DNA of 64,000 nt, from contig JXTB01000297.1 in assembly GCA_002914805.1 (NCBI GenBank), positions 467,010 to 531,009 of the forward strand. The letters run 5' to 3'. The stretch comes from Parasponia andersonii (Eukaryota; Streptophyta; Magnoliopsida; Rosales; Cannabaceae). The notes below the pieces were generated by a model, which worked only from the letters and a program-made list of their open reading frames with translations, was not told the DNA's origin and searched no databases. Position 1 is the first letter of the stretch. Every line of letters starts with the position of its first letter. Both the position numbers and the translations under genes were made by a program. Below are positions 34,321 through 45,761 of this stretch, piece after piece.

Positions 34321-35170
34321 AGGGCTTGTTTGGATTCATTTTTAATTTTTTTGTCAAAATAAATTAAAAATAGAAATAATTTTTTTTTTTGGTTTTTAAT
34401 TTTTTTCAAACAAGAAACATGTTTAGTAAATTTTATTTCACTACTTATTTCCAAAAATAATAAAGTACAAATAACGAGAGAGAAAATTATATGAACTTAT
34501 ATTTATGTATATATACACATATCTTTGAACGCACTTACGTACAATATTTGTATATTCTTTTGTTTTTGAAATTTGTTTAAAAAATTAAAGATATTAGAAA
34601 TTTTTTGTTACCACTTTTTTTGAAATTTTTGGTAATAATTTTTTAAAAACAAAAGAATAAAAACAAGGTTGCCAAGCAAATTTCCAAAAAAAAAATTCTA
34701 TTTTTTATTTAAAAAATAAAAAACAAAAAATGATAGTGAATCAAAGCAAACCCTTTGCTTGGTGGAACTTCCAGTTTTTTTGTTTAAATAAATTGAAAAT
34801 AAAAGTAAAAAATTTGTTTTAGTTTTCAATTTTTGTAAAGAAGTAACATACTTGGTAAACTTTATTTTACTACTTATTTCTAAAAACAATAAAGTGCAAA
34901 TATCGAAATAAAAAGTCACATATATACATATACATATATATATATATGTATGCAGTTGTGTATAAATATTTGTATGTTCTTTAGTTTTTAAAATTTATTA
35001 AAAAAAAATAAAAGTATTAGAAATTTTTTGTTATCACTTTTTGTTTGAAATTTTTAGTAACAATTTTTAAAAACAGAAAACAAAAAGAAAGTTGCCAAAT
35101 AAATTTCCAAAAAAAATTATTTTTTTAAAAAATAAAACACAGAAAATAAAAGAGAATCCAAATAAGCCCT
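34321..35170. mobile_element. Dimeric MITE with GGGCTTGTTTGGATTC ends
   Basis: The outer ends AGGGCTTGTTTGGATTC and GAATCCAAATAAGCCCT are inverted. Near 34738-34753 an internal end (GAATCAAAGCAAACCCT) closes a first unit of about 430 bp, and a second similar unit follows to 35170. The units share AGAAATTTTTTGTTA and GTTGCCAA blocks. End sequences of the GGGCTTGTTTGG type are common in plant hAT/PIF-like MITEs. Non-coding. Confidence 0.65.
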
Positions 35171-35329
35171 TTATAATCTTCTTATAAGTTTTAAAACTTA
35201 AAACATTTTTTACTAGCATGTAGTACTAAGAAGTTGTGCTGTGCCATGTACAATATGACTTAGAAATAGTGGTGTTGCAAAAATCCTAAATTAAAAATGG
35301 ATAAGTATTTTCTGTTTTATAAGGTGGGA

Positions 35330-35650
35330 GAGGGCGTAATACTCCTTACTGTGTACCGATCCGACGATTTTGACTGATTGTCTCATGTGTTTGCACGACT
35401 GGAGACAGATTGCAGATGACGTGATTTTTCCTCTTGAGCCACTAGGTAGGACCCGAAAGAATGAATGGTCGTAGTCTATATGCCACGTGTACGGTCATTG
35501 ATTAAATGAGATTTCTGACAGTTTTTTCGGTGGGAGTAACGCAAGGACATCAATCCAAAAATCTACGGACAGCATTGAAGACAGTTGCGGGCCCTCTCTG
35601 TATCTCCGCTGTTGGAACTATATAATCTTAATGAACACGAGAGCCTGTGA
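35330..35650. other. GC-shifted single-copy island of unknown nature
   Basis: About 320 bp with clearly higher GC than its flanks. It includes GCCACGTGTACGG (a G-box-type ACGTG core) near 35484 and CTATATAATC near 35618. This could be an isolated promoter or an old transposon end. No coding region follows convincingly. Confidence 0.3.
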
Positions 35651-35659
35651 TGTTATTGT

Positions 35660-37075
35660 GATGTGATATGTCTCGATCAAATAGATCAGATGATTTGGAC
35701 CGTCAGATCAAGGCAATTTTTTTTGTTTTACCTTTTATCCTTATTAATTCACTCAAATGCTCGTGGTCCCACTAGTACTAATCACACCTTACAGTTACTG
35801 CCTGTGATGGGATACGTTGGCATGTTTAGTATTTTAGTAGAGAAAAAATGGGAGGGAAGAAAAATTTAGAGAGAAAATGACTTGAAAAGAGCTCATTTGG
35901 GCCAAAATGAATTTTTTTTTTAGTTTATTTTTTTAAAAATGATATTTTTATAAGTGTCAAAAATTTCTTAATTATAAAAAGATTATTATTTATGATTTTT
36001 TTATGGTCATTAAATTTTTAACTATAAGTGAAAACATCTTTAGCACTTTTAAAATGTTATTTTTGAAAAATTACACAAAAAAATTATTTTGGTATAAATT
36101 AAGCATATTCATGTCCTCTCAGGGACTGATTTATTATGGTTCTTTATTTGTTCTCCACACATTTTTTGGTTATTATTTTTAGTACCAAAAGAACCTTAAA
36201 TAAAATTACCTTTTAGTGCATAAAATATTAATTTTTTAAAGCAATCTTTTTTACACATCTCCCTCTAAAAAATTTGTATTAAGGGAAAAAAAAAACTATT
36301 TACACCGTTTTCCACAAATCATAGTATATTAATTGTCTCTCTCTTAAACCCTAACCCTCGCACATGGACAAACTAAATCTATTTTGTAATTTTATACAAG
36401 AGGTATTTGCATCGTGGGAATTATGATTTAAAAGACTGCGAATCTATTATGACAATAATTATTGTTTTTCCTTTTTTTTCTTCACTATATGATCTGATTT
36501 TTTTTTTTTCTCTGAATAATTTGAAGCTATCGCTGCACATCCTTCATGGTCATCGAGGCCATAATTTATTTGATTTTGTTGTTTTGGGAACTCTAACATT
36601 ATATATATAAAGCAATTAAAAGTTTAAAACTGTAAAAATTAAGCCTTCACTAATCACTGCTGCAATATTCGCAAGATATGTATAGTCCCGATAAGAGATG
36701 TAGCTTTTTTTTTTTTTTTTTTTTTTAGCAATTTAGTTAATTAAGAGTTATATGAGTATTTGACTACAACATAAATTAGTAAAGATTTTGAGTTCGTATA
36801 GTTAAAAAAGGGTCAGAATCATGAAAGAAAAAAAAAATATAAGAGGGGTGGATATATGGCTAGAGACAGAGGAAAGGGACCGGAGATGGGAATGGGAGCA
36901 GGAGTGTGTAGGAAGAGAAGATATACAAAATGGAGTTAAAAGGATAGTTTAGGAATAATAAGTGCATAGAAAGTAGTAATTAATGTTTTAATTTTAATTT
37001 ATAGTGTGGTTTTAGAAATATTGTGAGAAGAGTAGATAAGGGGTAATTGAAAAAGAACTTTTTTTAGGGAGTATA
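35660..37075. other. AT-rich intergenic DNA, nothing identified
   Basis: Poly(T)/poly(A) runs, including a T run near 36706-36726, and short chance ORFs only. Confidence 0.5.
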
Positions 37076-37078
37076 TAT

Positions 37079-37352
37079 GGCCTTTGTTTAGAACCTCGAT
37101 TTTTAGGAGAAAAGAAAATTGTGAGAAAAAAATCAAGAGAAAAAAAATAGAAAAAATATTTTCAAAAATTTTATAGGACAATTTTTTTTGTAAATTTTCT
37201 CTTTCATAATCAATTTGTCAAAATTTATATATACTAATTAATGACATAAAATCTAACACTTGTTTTTTTGTGAAAAAATTTTGCTAGAGAAAAATAAAAG
37301 TCCTTGCAATTTTTTTTTCTTTTCCCTCCAAAATCTAGGTTCTAAACATGGT
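37079..37352. mobile_element. Small MITE with about 40-bp inverted ends
   Basis: The left end TTTGTTTAGAACCTCGATTT and right end AAAATCTAGGTTCTAAACATG are inverted repeats that extend into AGGAGAAAAGAAAA / TTTTCTTTTCCCTCC. It has no coding capacity. The target duplication is unclear. Confidence 0.6.
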
Positions 37353-39750
37353 AAATAGGGAAAAAATAATTTATTTTAAAAATGACTATTTTACTCTCTT
37401 TATTGATAATTTAAAATTACTATGCGAAGATATTTTAATAAATGAGATCTCACTTATTAATCATATTTTAAAATTTTAGGTTCTGCCATTTTTCGCATTC
37501 TTAATTTTCTTTCCAATTTCTTTCTAACAAACAATTTTTTTTTCTCTCTCTTTTTCTTTTTCATTTTTCCTTCTTTTTACTCTCCTACCCTTTCTTTCCA
37601 CTTACTTTTTTTTCTTACCAAACATAGGCTTGGACTTTAAGGTTTAATGGCCCCTTCCCTGATTTGGGAAAAAAAATCATTAAAATGTTATGTGCAATTT
37701 TGATGCATCAACTGATGTCCGACAAACGAATTGATATTATATGTTAAATCTTAAATAAAAATGATAAAGTAAAAAAGAAAAATTGATTAAATAGTTCTAT
37801 ATTTTAAATTACGTTTCATTGATTTATTGGTTGGATATAACCTGAGACATAAAAACTACTAGCATGTTAAATGTTAATAAAATTTCTTCCAAGTGTAACT
37901 GATTTATTTTGTTTTATTTTATTTTTTTTTCCCGGCTCTCATTCTTTTTGCCTTTTGCTTTCTCTTGTGGTAGATGGGACAAAATTAACGGCTCCTTGGA
38001 AAAAAAAAAATGTGTTTGCGTTCCTGTTTGATTCTTTCTTAGGACATAAATGGTTAAATCAATTAGATGTATCTTTAATTAGTTACTTTTGGATTGTGAA
38101 AGAAAATTTCCTTTTGAAACCCGATTTTTTAAGGAAAAGCAAGTGCATGCGTATATTTGCATGATGCACATTCTGCCTTTCAATAATAACATTGTTTATG
38201 GGATTCATCAGTAAAGATATGGTTTGAGATCATTTGGTCAGAATTTTGAGAGGCTTGTACCTCAGACCACGATCATGGACACTGACAATTAGATTCTTTC
38301 TATCTTCTTCTTGATTCATTATGACAACAGTGCTCACTTTCTTATTTTTTTTAACCCCCTTTATTTACTATGTTTGTGGCACACCCTCCATATCCAGTTC
38401 AACTCAGTGCATCGATTTTTTCCTTTCTACTTTTCTCTCTCAAAACTTAATTTCAACTTGGGATAGTTTTTTTCTTGCCGTTTCTGTCAGAAATATTCGA
38501 ATTTCTTAACTTCGGAAAATTCTAAAAAGATGGGGTTGGAGAGTTTAAATCTTTGTGATCCAAGCAACTGATTTTTTCTTTGACATTTCTTCCAATTGAT
38601 GTCATTTTTCATCTTTACTCATGTACGAGGACATAATTGGAGTTAGTACTTATATCAAGAGTTACTTGTTTTATACGTATATATATATATATATATATAT
38701 AAATTGTGCAATAATAATATTGGTTAGGCTAAGTAAAGTAAGCTTTTTCCTGGTTATTAGTTACACATTGTAATTTCATCAATGGATTCAGTTATATCAA
38801 AAATTGAACTAATTCTGCCTTGGCTAAGTCAACTACTGGAAAGTCCTGTGAATTCTGAGATTCTATATTAAGATAGTACCGAAAAGAAAAAAGCATTGTT
38901 TCTCTTTTGATGAAGTGAAACTGAACAGTATGTCTCAGAAAAATGCTCCAAAACTAGGATAGAAGAAGAATGAACTATGGTCAAGGAACAAAGGGAATTT
39001 TTATTATATCTATAATTTATAGTCTTTTTAAAAATGCATTATAGGAACAGTCAATTTCAGGGTGAAGGATTGTATTAAGGTACATGGCTAGAGGAAGAGG
39101 TGGAACCCTTGCCTTCCACAAACTCTACAACTCCACATGAAAGTTTAGCTTTAGGTAGTTGTCAATGAGCATAAAGGACACCCTTATGGTCCAATTATCA
39201 ATAAAAATGGTTCTTTTAATACCAATGAAGAATATGGCCATCCTTTTCTAAGGTGTAATAAGTTAATAAACATGCCCTTTTTAGGGTAATAAATCTTTTA
39301 AACCAATTTTGGTGGTTCCTCTACGTGGCCCAATTGGGATGTAGAAAGGGAAAGAACGTAAGTAAAATGGTGGAAAAGAGGATTTCCTTTAGCATTCTCA
39401 GAAAAAAATCAATTCTAGCCCCCTTTTGGATGGACCTGCTACTAGTTATTGCTGCCTTTAGTCACCTCAGTTGCTGAAAGCAGATTCCATTGAAGGGTAA
39501 GGGTAAGAGAGAATGAGAAAGAGAAATCAGAGGACAGACCCATCTAAGCATCTTCTAGAGATGGAAGCCCATAAAAGCAGCATACTTTTTTTGCAAGCTC
39601 TAAAAAAATCAACCTGCCTTGGAAAGTATAATGATAAACAACTTTTCATTAAGGAATTTGAGGTAAGCACTTTTGTCTTGAAGAAGCCTCCTAGGAGTGA
39701 GGAATTCAGTTATATTTTTTGAAAGAACAAAGATACATATAATATATATA
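37353..39750. other. Intergenic DNA, no confirmed gene
   Basis: Contains a (TA)n run near 38677-38702 and AT-rich DNA. A GC-normal stretch from 39050 to 39720 includes a 34-codon ATG frame (39561-39662) ending at a GAG/GTAAGC donor-like site, but no second exon was found. Confidence 0.4.
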
Positions 39751-39756
39751 TATATA

Positions 39757-39970
39757 TGGGCACGAATCCAATGAGTATTTTTTTTTTAACCTATGCATAA
39801 GTATCAATTTGACCAATGAAAATTTAGTATGTATATTTTTTTATTATAAAAAATAAGACAAAGAAAGAGCATTAATAATACACATCTTTTTATGTGCTTT
39901 ATTATACGGCAAAAAAAAAATACATACCTATAGATAAAAAAAAAAAATACCTATTAGATTGGCAACCTAT
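39757..39970 (+). mobile_element. (TA)n-flanked MITE, family C, copy 2
   Basis: Starts near GGGCACGAATCCAATGAG, carries ATGCATAAGTATCAATTTG and ends CTATTAGATTGGCAACCTA. Both sides are (TA)n. It lacks most of the GGATCA...TGATCC stem seen in copies 1 and 4. Confidence 0.75.
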
Positions 39971-41517
39971 ATATATATATATACACACACAAAAAATATA
40001 TCTATGTACTAAAGGCTTAAAGACATTTAGCAGCTTTTGTCCTGTCTCCAATGTTCAAAAAACAGGGCTATATAGGACACTATCTAAAGCGCTTAATTCA
40101 ACAACCATTTTCAATCAACCTTAGCTAAGGCCACAATCAACCCTTCTAGAGGTTTATAGCAAAAAGTACATAAAAGAAAAATGGGAACATCTTTTGCATG
40201 GATGGTTAAGAATATATTGAAAAGTGCTTTATTAACCATGATCCAATGATTACTCACTCTACATCAGATGGGATATTTGGAGAACTTGGTCGATCAACCA
40301 AGTGAAATATTTCAATAATTCACTCGGTGGATCAATTATCATAAGAATCATATTCCACACTTTCACTAATATATATATATATAATATGTTACTAGCTAGA
40401 ACCCTTTTCTCTATTTGATAATACTTGCATCCCTATCAGACGCAGTTTTCTATATGTATTTCACTTCTTACATTTACTCGATCGAAACACGTATTCCAAT
40501 ATTCGAATCTTGTAAAATTGATATTTCCTTAGTAGCGAAGAAATGTCTCAAAGAATTTAGAAGATGCTTTCAAGAAAATTCTAACCCTTTTTGTCCCATT
40601 TATTTAATTTTATATGTAAATTTTATTGTGATAATGTAACATTCTCGGTTTTTGTGATATAGCAAGCATGCATGATGCATACACAAGTGGCAATTAATTT
40701 TGCATCGTCTTTAACCAATAAAAAGCACATATAATTGAGCATAGATTTCTAACACATCTAGATGTATTTAAAGCAATATACATATATATGTATTAGCAAG
40801 CTAGGTTTTGACCAATTAATAAAAAACTGAGGCATAACCAATTATTGTTCAAGAAAATTATATTTTGATAGATTTGAAACAAAAGGAAACGAAGAAATTT
40901 AAATTAAAATAAAGGGAAAGAAGTTATGAAACAATTTTATAAGGATATTTATGAGAGAAAGACTGCTACATCAACAGTCCAATGCCAAAACCATGTGGGC
41001 ATCCAATGCAAATCGCTAAGAAAAGTATTAAAAAGTAAAGTAATATTAAAGTTGGCTAAGGTGGAAGATGTGGTGTGGGGTTGAGATTTACATGGGTGTG
41101 CGTTTGCTAGAAAAGTAAGAGTTTTATAAGCAGACAATCTTTTTTATAAGAGCCTCTCTCTCTCTCTCTCTCTCTCTTAGATTAACTTTTATAGATGCTT
41201 GCCCACCATATCTTCTCCGACCCTCTCTCTTTCCCTCAATATATGTTTTTGTGATTTTTTTTTTCCCTATTCCTTCCTTTCTTACTACTTTTTCTCTTTA
41301 TTTAATTTTCTTTTTTTTTTTTTAGAATAAAACCTCATTTCATTTTCTTAGTCAGCTTAGAAACAACGCATTCTTTGTATCCCACACATCTCCTTTTCTT
41401 TTATGCCAAAAACCCAAAAAGTAAGCACTCATGTGATTGTCAAAAGCCACTTATCGTAGGGCCTCCATTAACGAACAAGACACACATTGGTGTCCTTTCA
41501 TGACTCCCTTATTGCTC

Positions 41518-41562
<45 letters not shown>

Positions 41563-42260
41563 ATATATTTGGGTGGTCTTATGGCTCCACAAAGCTTTGC
41601 ATGAATTAGTTGGCTAGCCTCCAATTCAGGGCTTGTTTCTTTTTATCCCTTCTTCTATTATCTCCATCTAAAAACCTCTTTAAAAAAGGAAAATCTCATC
41701 CTGGGTCAACCCAACATTCATTTTTCTCTTGTCGTATTCATGCCTTCTTTTTTTATTTTTTTATTTTTTTTTTTATTTTTTTGGCTATATCTTTTTCTTC
41801 AAAATATCGAGTTTGGTTTTATTTTGTTTCTTCGTTCGAATAATGTTCACATCTTCCAATGGTCAGTATAGAGTAGAAATATAAAATATACATATTATTT
41901 GACCTCCTAATATCAAAGTACGTATATTATGAAAACATCTTTGCTTCCATGACCATGATTGATGGATGAGCATGTACATCGAGCACGTAAGAATAATTGT
42001 TAGAGCCCTTGCGTATACTTGGTTCAAAATCCATATTCTAAATCCAGAAACTGATAAATTAACGTGTGCTTTTCATTTACATCTAGGTTTTGACCAGTCA
42101 ATACGATAAAGCTAGCACCACTACAGTATTTATACTTGCAAAATTGTTACACATTTAGTTAAGAACATATAATTTTGTAAATAGTGGGGTTGGAATGTAT
42201 TTTTAGGATCCATAAAAGTTTTCAAGTTTAAAAAGCTCTGCACTTTTGTGTTTTGGAATA
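39971..42260. other. Intergenic DNA with long CT microsatellites
   Basis: Two (TC)n tracts are obvious, near 41153-41177 and 41519-41560. The stretch between 40950 and 41620 is less AT-rich and promoter-like in texture. No supported ORF, tRNA or microRNA hairpin was recognised. Confidence 0.45.
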
Positions 42261-42272
42261 TATATATATATA

Positions 42273-42412
42273 TAGACACCAATTTAGTCAAATATTATTT
42301 TTTTACAGTATTATTTTAGCCAATGAAAATAATATACATTTTTTTATTTATCTTATTATGACGATTATATGATCTAATAACTAAAAAATATATCTACATT
42401 AATAATATATAT
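42273..42412 (+). mobile_element. (TA)n-flanked MITE, family C, diverged short copy 3
   Basis: Starts TAGACACCAATTTAGTCA after (TA)n and holds TTTAGCCAATGAAAATAATATACA, followed by a shortened right part ending near ATATCTACATTAATAATATA. It directly precedes full copy 4. Confidence 0.5.
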
Positions 42413-42654
42413 AAGGCACCAATTCAGTAGGTATTTTTTTTTAACCTATGCATAAGTATCAATTTGGCCAATGAAAATTTAGCGTGCACATTTTTTTTAT
42501 TGTAAAAAGTAAGAGAGAGAATGAGCATTAATGATGCACGTCTTTTCATGTATTTTATTATAGTCGTTGGATCACTATTAGATGGTGATCCAACGGCTAA
42601 AAAAAAAATACCTACCCATAGGTAAAAAAAAATACCTATTAGATTGGTAACCTA
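42413..42654 (+). mobile_element. (TA)n-flanked MITE, family C, copy 4 (most complete)
   Basis: The ends AAGGCACCAATTCAGTAGG and CCTATTAGATTGGTAACCT are inverted repeats. The interior stem GTTGGATCACTATTAGATGG / TGATCCAACGGC is intact. It lies between (TA)n runs like the other copies, so it gives the best consensus for the family. Confidence 0.8.
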
Positions 42655-43818
42655 TAAATATATATATATATATATATTAAAAACCACTTTGTCATGTTGT
42701 GAATGAGATATAAAGTTAAATTTGGGGTTCTTTAACTATTTTTTAGCCTAAAAACTAGATCAACAACAAATAATTAAAAAGGACATAATTTGCATGACAT
42801 TTTTAAAGGGTGGCGATCTCTATTTTGGACCATCCATGCCTTTGAGTGGCTGTTGCCAATTGGAGATATACATAATTGGTGACAACTTTTCTTCAATTAT
42901 TTTAGTCCTTTCGGTTATATGATAAGAGATTGACTTTTGTTCTTCAATCCTAATCATAGTTCGTAGTTCTCACTCACACGGTTCAGAAAAAGTTGACAAG
43001 CAATCATAATTTAATTTGCTGTATTTTTTTTGAATTAAAAAAATATCTAAAATAAAATGGGTGATTGGTGGGGAATTTTTAAGGGCCTTGTCCCGATAAG
43101 CCACCTATTGTCTCCCTCGATTAAGGTTGACATATTTGAAGCCATATATCACTTTCAATATTGAACTGATTAAAGATTTAATGAGTCAACAACTTGGGAG
43201 CTAAATCAATAAATCATTATTGGAAATGGGAAAATTTAAGTTGTTGAGTCAAAAAGGTTTGGTGCTAGGACATGCCACTGCCCACTGATGGAAATTGCCA
43301 TTTTGATGTTGTTTTTTTATTTGGCACTAGGAATTGGATTGGGCCGGATGGTTGTATAATATTGAAACATTATCATGCCCACATGAAATTTGATTGTGGG
43401 ATCGATGGTAATAAAATTGCTTATTAGGGAAGTTTCACGGTTATTTCAATTAGAACTTGATTGCCATTTCTTAATAAATTAAACCAGAGATGAAAATGCC
43501 CCTAGCATGTTATGCGCTAGCACAAATTTAACGGTGAAATTGTGCAAATTAACATAAATTGGGTTCATAAGATTTATTCATTTTAAGATGAAATAAAATA
43601 AATGTCTAAAGTAAGGTGTTTAAAAATAAACCAACAAAAAGTCACTCATTGTTAGAATGGTGGGTGGCATTATATGTCATTATCCTAACCACCAAGCTAA
43701 TTATGTCAAGATAGAACACTTCCCATTAATTATTAAAGAGTTCTATATTGCGAAATTTAAATGCTTAAAATGCAAAATGATAGGTTTTTAATAATGATAA
43801 TAATAACAATAGTAATAA
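42655..43818. other. Intergenic DNA, nothing identified
   Basis: Moderately AT-rich unique-looking sequence without a supported ORF or a recognised repeat, ending in a (TAA)n-like stretch at the foldback element. Confidence 0.5.
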
Positions 43819-44955
43819 GGAAGATTAGTTATTTTGCCCCATGATATTTGTCATCAGCATGAATTTGTCTCTTTACTTTTAACTTTGTATTCAAGTGTCT
43901 CATTGATAACAAATTTGTTTTTCTTTTGCTCCCTTACTCTTGACTTAATATTTAAGTGCTCCTACAATGGTAAATTTGTTCTTTTTTTGTCCCCTCACTT
44001 TTGACTTAATATTCAAATGCCCCATAAAATGATAAAGTTGTTATTATTTTTCTTTTTAAATAGCTAATAAATATTTTTTACTATTTTTTTATATTAGACA
44101 TTTCCAAAGAGCTAATTTTTATGATTAAATAAATGAAAAGAGGTAAAAGAAAAATATTGTTTTGATGGTTATATATGTTTTAATGGTTATATACAAAAAA
44201 TAGATAAAATAGAACAATTTTTACATTAATTCATTAGTGTCAAAATATTTTTAGAAGTTATGTAAATAAATACATATTTTTATATTCAAAAGACTTTCTA
44301 GAAAATGAAATGACTATTTATCTTCTTATTTTTCATGAAAAATAGTCATTTCATGAATTTACCCTCTTATTTCATTTCATGAATGACAAAAATGAAATGA
44401 CTATTTTTCATGAAAAATAAGAGGGCAAATAGTCATTTCATTTTCTATAAAGTCTTTTGAATATAAACATATGCAGTTTTTTTTATATAACTTCTAAAAA
44501 TATTTTGATACTAATAAATTAATGCTAAAATTGCTCTATTTTCTCTATTTTTTGTTTTATGTATACATATATAACTATTAAAAAAATATTTTTATTTTAC
44601 CACTTTTCATTTATTTTATTTATTTAATCATTAAAAACTTGCTCTTTAGAAATGTATTTAAAAAATAAAATGATTATTTGCCTATTGTCCATTAACAATT
44701 TTCTAATAGTGTTAGAGTTAAGGGAGTAAAAGAATAATAACTTTACTATTTTAAGGGTATTTAAATACTAAGTCAAAAGTGATAAGACAGAAAAAGAACA
44801 ATTTTATCATTGTAGGAACACTTGAATATTAAGTTAATAGTGATAGAGCAAAAGAAGAACAAATTTGAAATCTAGGGACAGTTGAATACAAGTCAAAAGT
44901 GAGAAAACAAATTCATACTGATAGTAAATGTCAAGGGCAAAATGATAAATTTTCC
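43819..44955. mobile_element. 1.14-kb foldback element (nearly all inverted repeat)
   Basis: The left arm starts GGAAGATTAGTTATTTTGCCC and the right arm ends GGGCAAAATGATAAATTTTCC. The two arms remain complementary, imperfectly, from the tips to a centre near 44387, so each arm is about 0.5 kb. The centre is nested hairpins built from ATGAAATGACTATTT and TTTTTCATGAAAAATA words. Flanks TAGTAATAA and TAATAATAA match at 8 of 9 bases, which fits a Mutator-like target duplication, although they lie in a TAA microsatellite. No ORF. Transcription would give a long hairpin RNA (inference). Confidence 0.85.
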
Positions 44956-45761
44956 TAATAATAATAATAATAATAATAATTCTGCAATATAGACTATTTT
45001 ACAAAAGGGTGTTCAATTGAGCTCCAAAATAAGAGATCTTTTCCAAAATATTAGGAAAATTTCACCTAATATCACTTCAAATAATAATTCTAAGCTTCAA
45101 AAGGGTGTTTACGTTGTGATTTGGTTGATTTATCTCTCATTTAGTGTGCCAAACTTCTCATGCAGTTTATGCATATACATTCACAAACAGTGCCAATAAT
45201 TTGGACAAAATAAATCAAATTGCATCTGTGTTTGTAGTGTGGTGCAGTCGGTTTCCATGGTTTATAGTATAGGCAGACTTGGCAAATTTGGTCAATGGAA
45301 AGTTTGTCTTTTATTGCTTCCTTTTTTCATAAGATAAAACAATGTTAATCTAATTATAAAACTACGTTCCACATAATGTAATAGATATTATAAATAAAAC
45401 ATAGTATAAAAAATACTTTAAAATAGATGTTATAATTAAAACATAATATAAAAAATACTTAAAAATTATTCGAAATATATTACGATGCAAATTGAACTGC
45501 ATAAATATTTTTTCTAAACCGCACCATATGATTTGGAGATATTGCAAAGTAAAAACCATATCTGCACGGACAGGATGAATGAACGTCAGAGGGTGTGGGG
45601 GCTCAAGCCTCCCTCATTTTTATTTTTCCTTTATAAATGTCCACTTATTTATACAAATTTATAATTTTTTTAGCTTAAATTATACAAAAAGCCCCCAATC
45701 AAGAATAAAGAAAATACATAATAGATCCCACAAATTAGATAAAATAAATTTGTACCCCCAC

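Noticed and set aside
38320..38350. GTGCTCACTTTCTT, resembling part of a miR156 star strand
   Set aside because: The match is partial and no complementary AGAGAGTGAGCAC arm lies nearby, so no hairpin precursor is possible.
39561..39662. 34-codon ATG exon ending at GAG/GTAAGC
   Set aside because: The donor site is good, but no downstream coding exon or known motif follows. Such a match is expected by chance in this much DNA.
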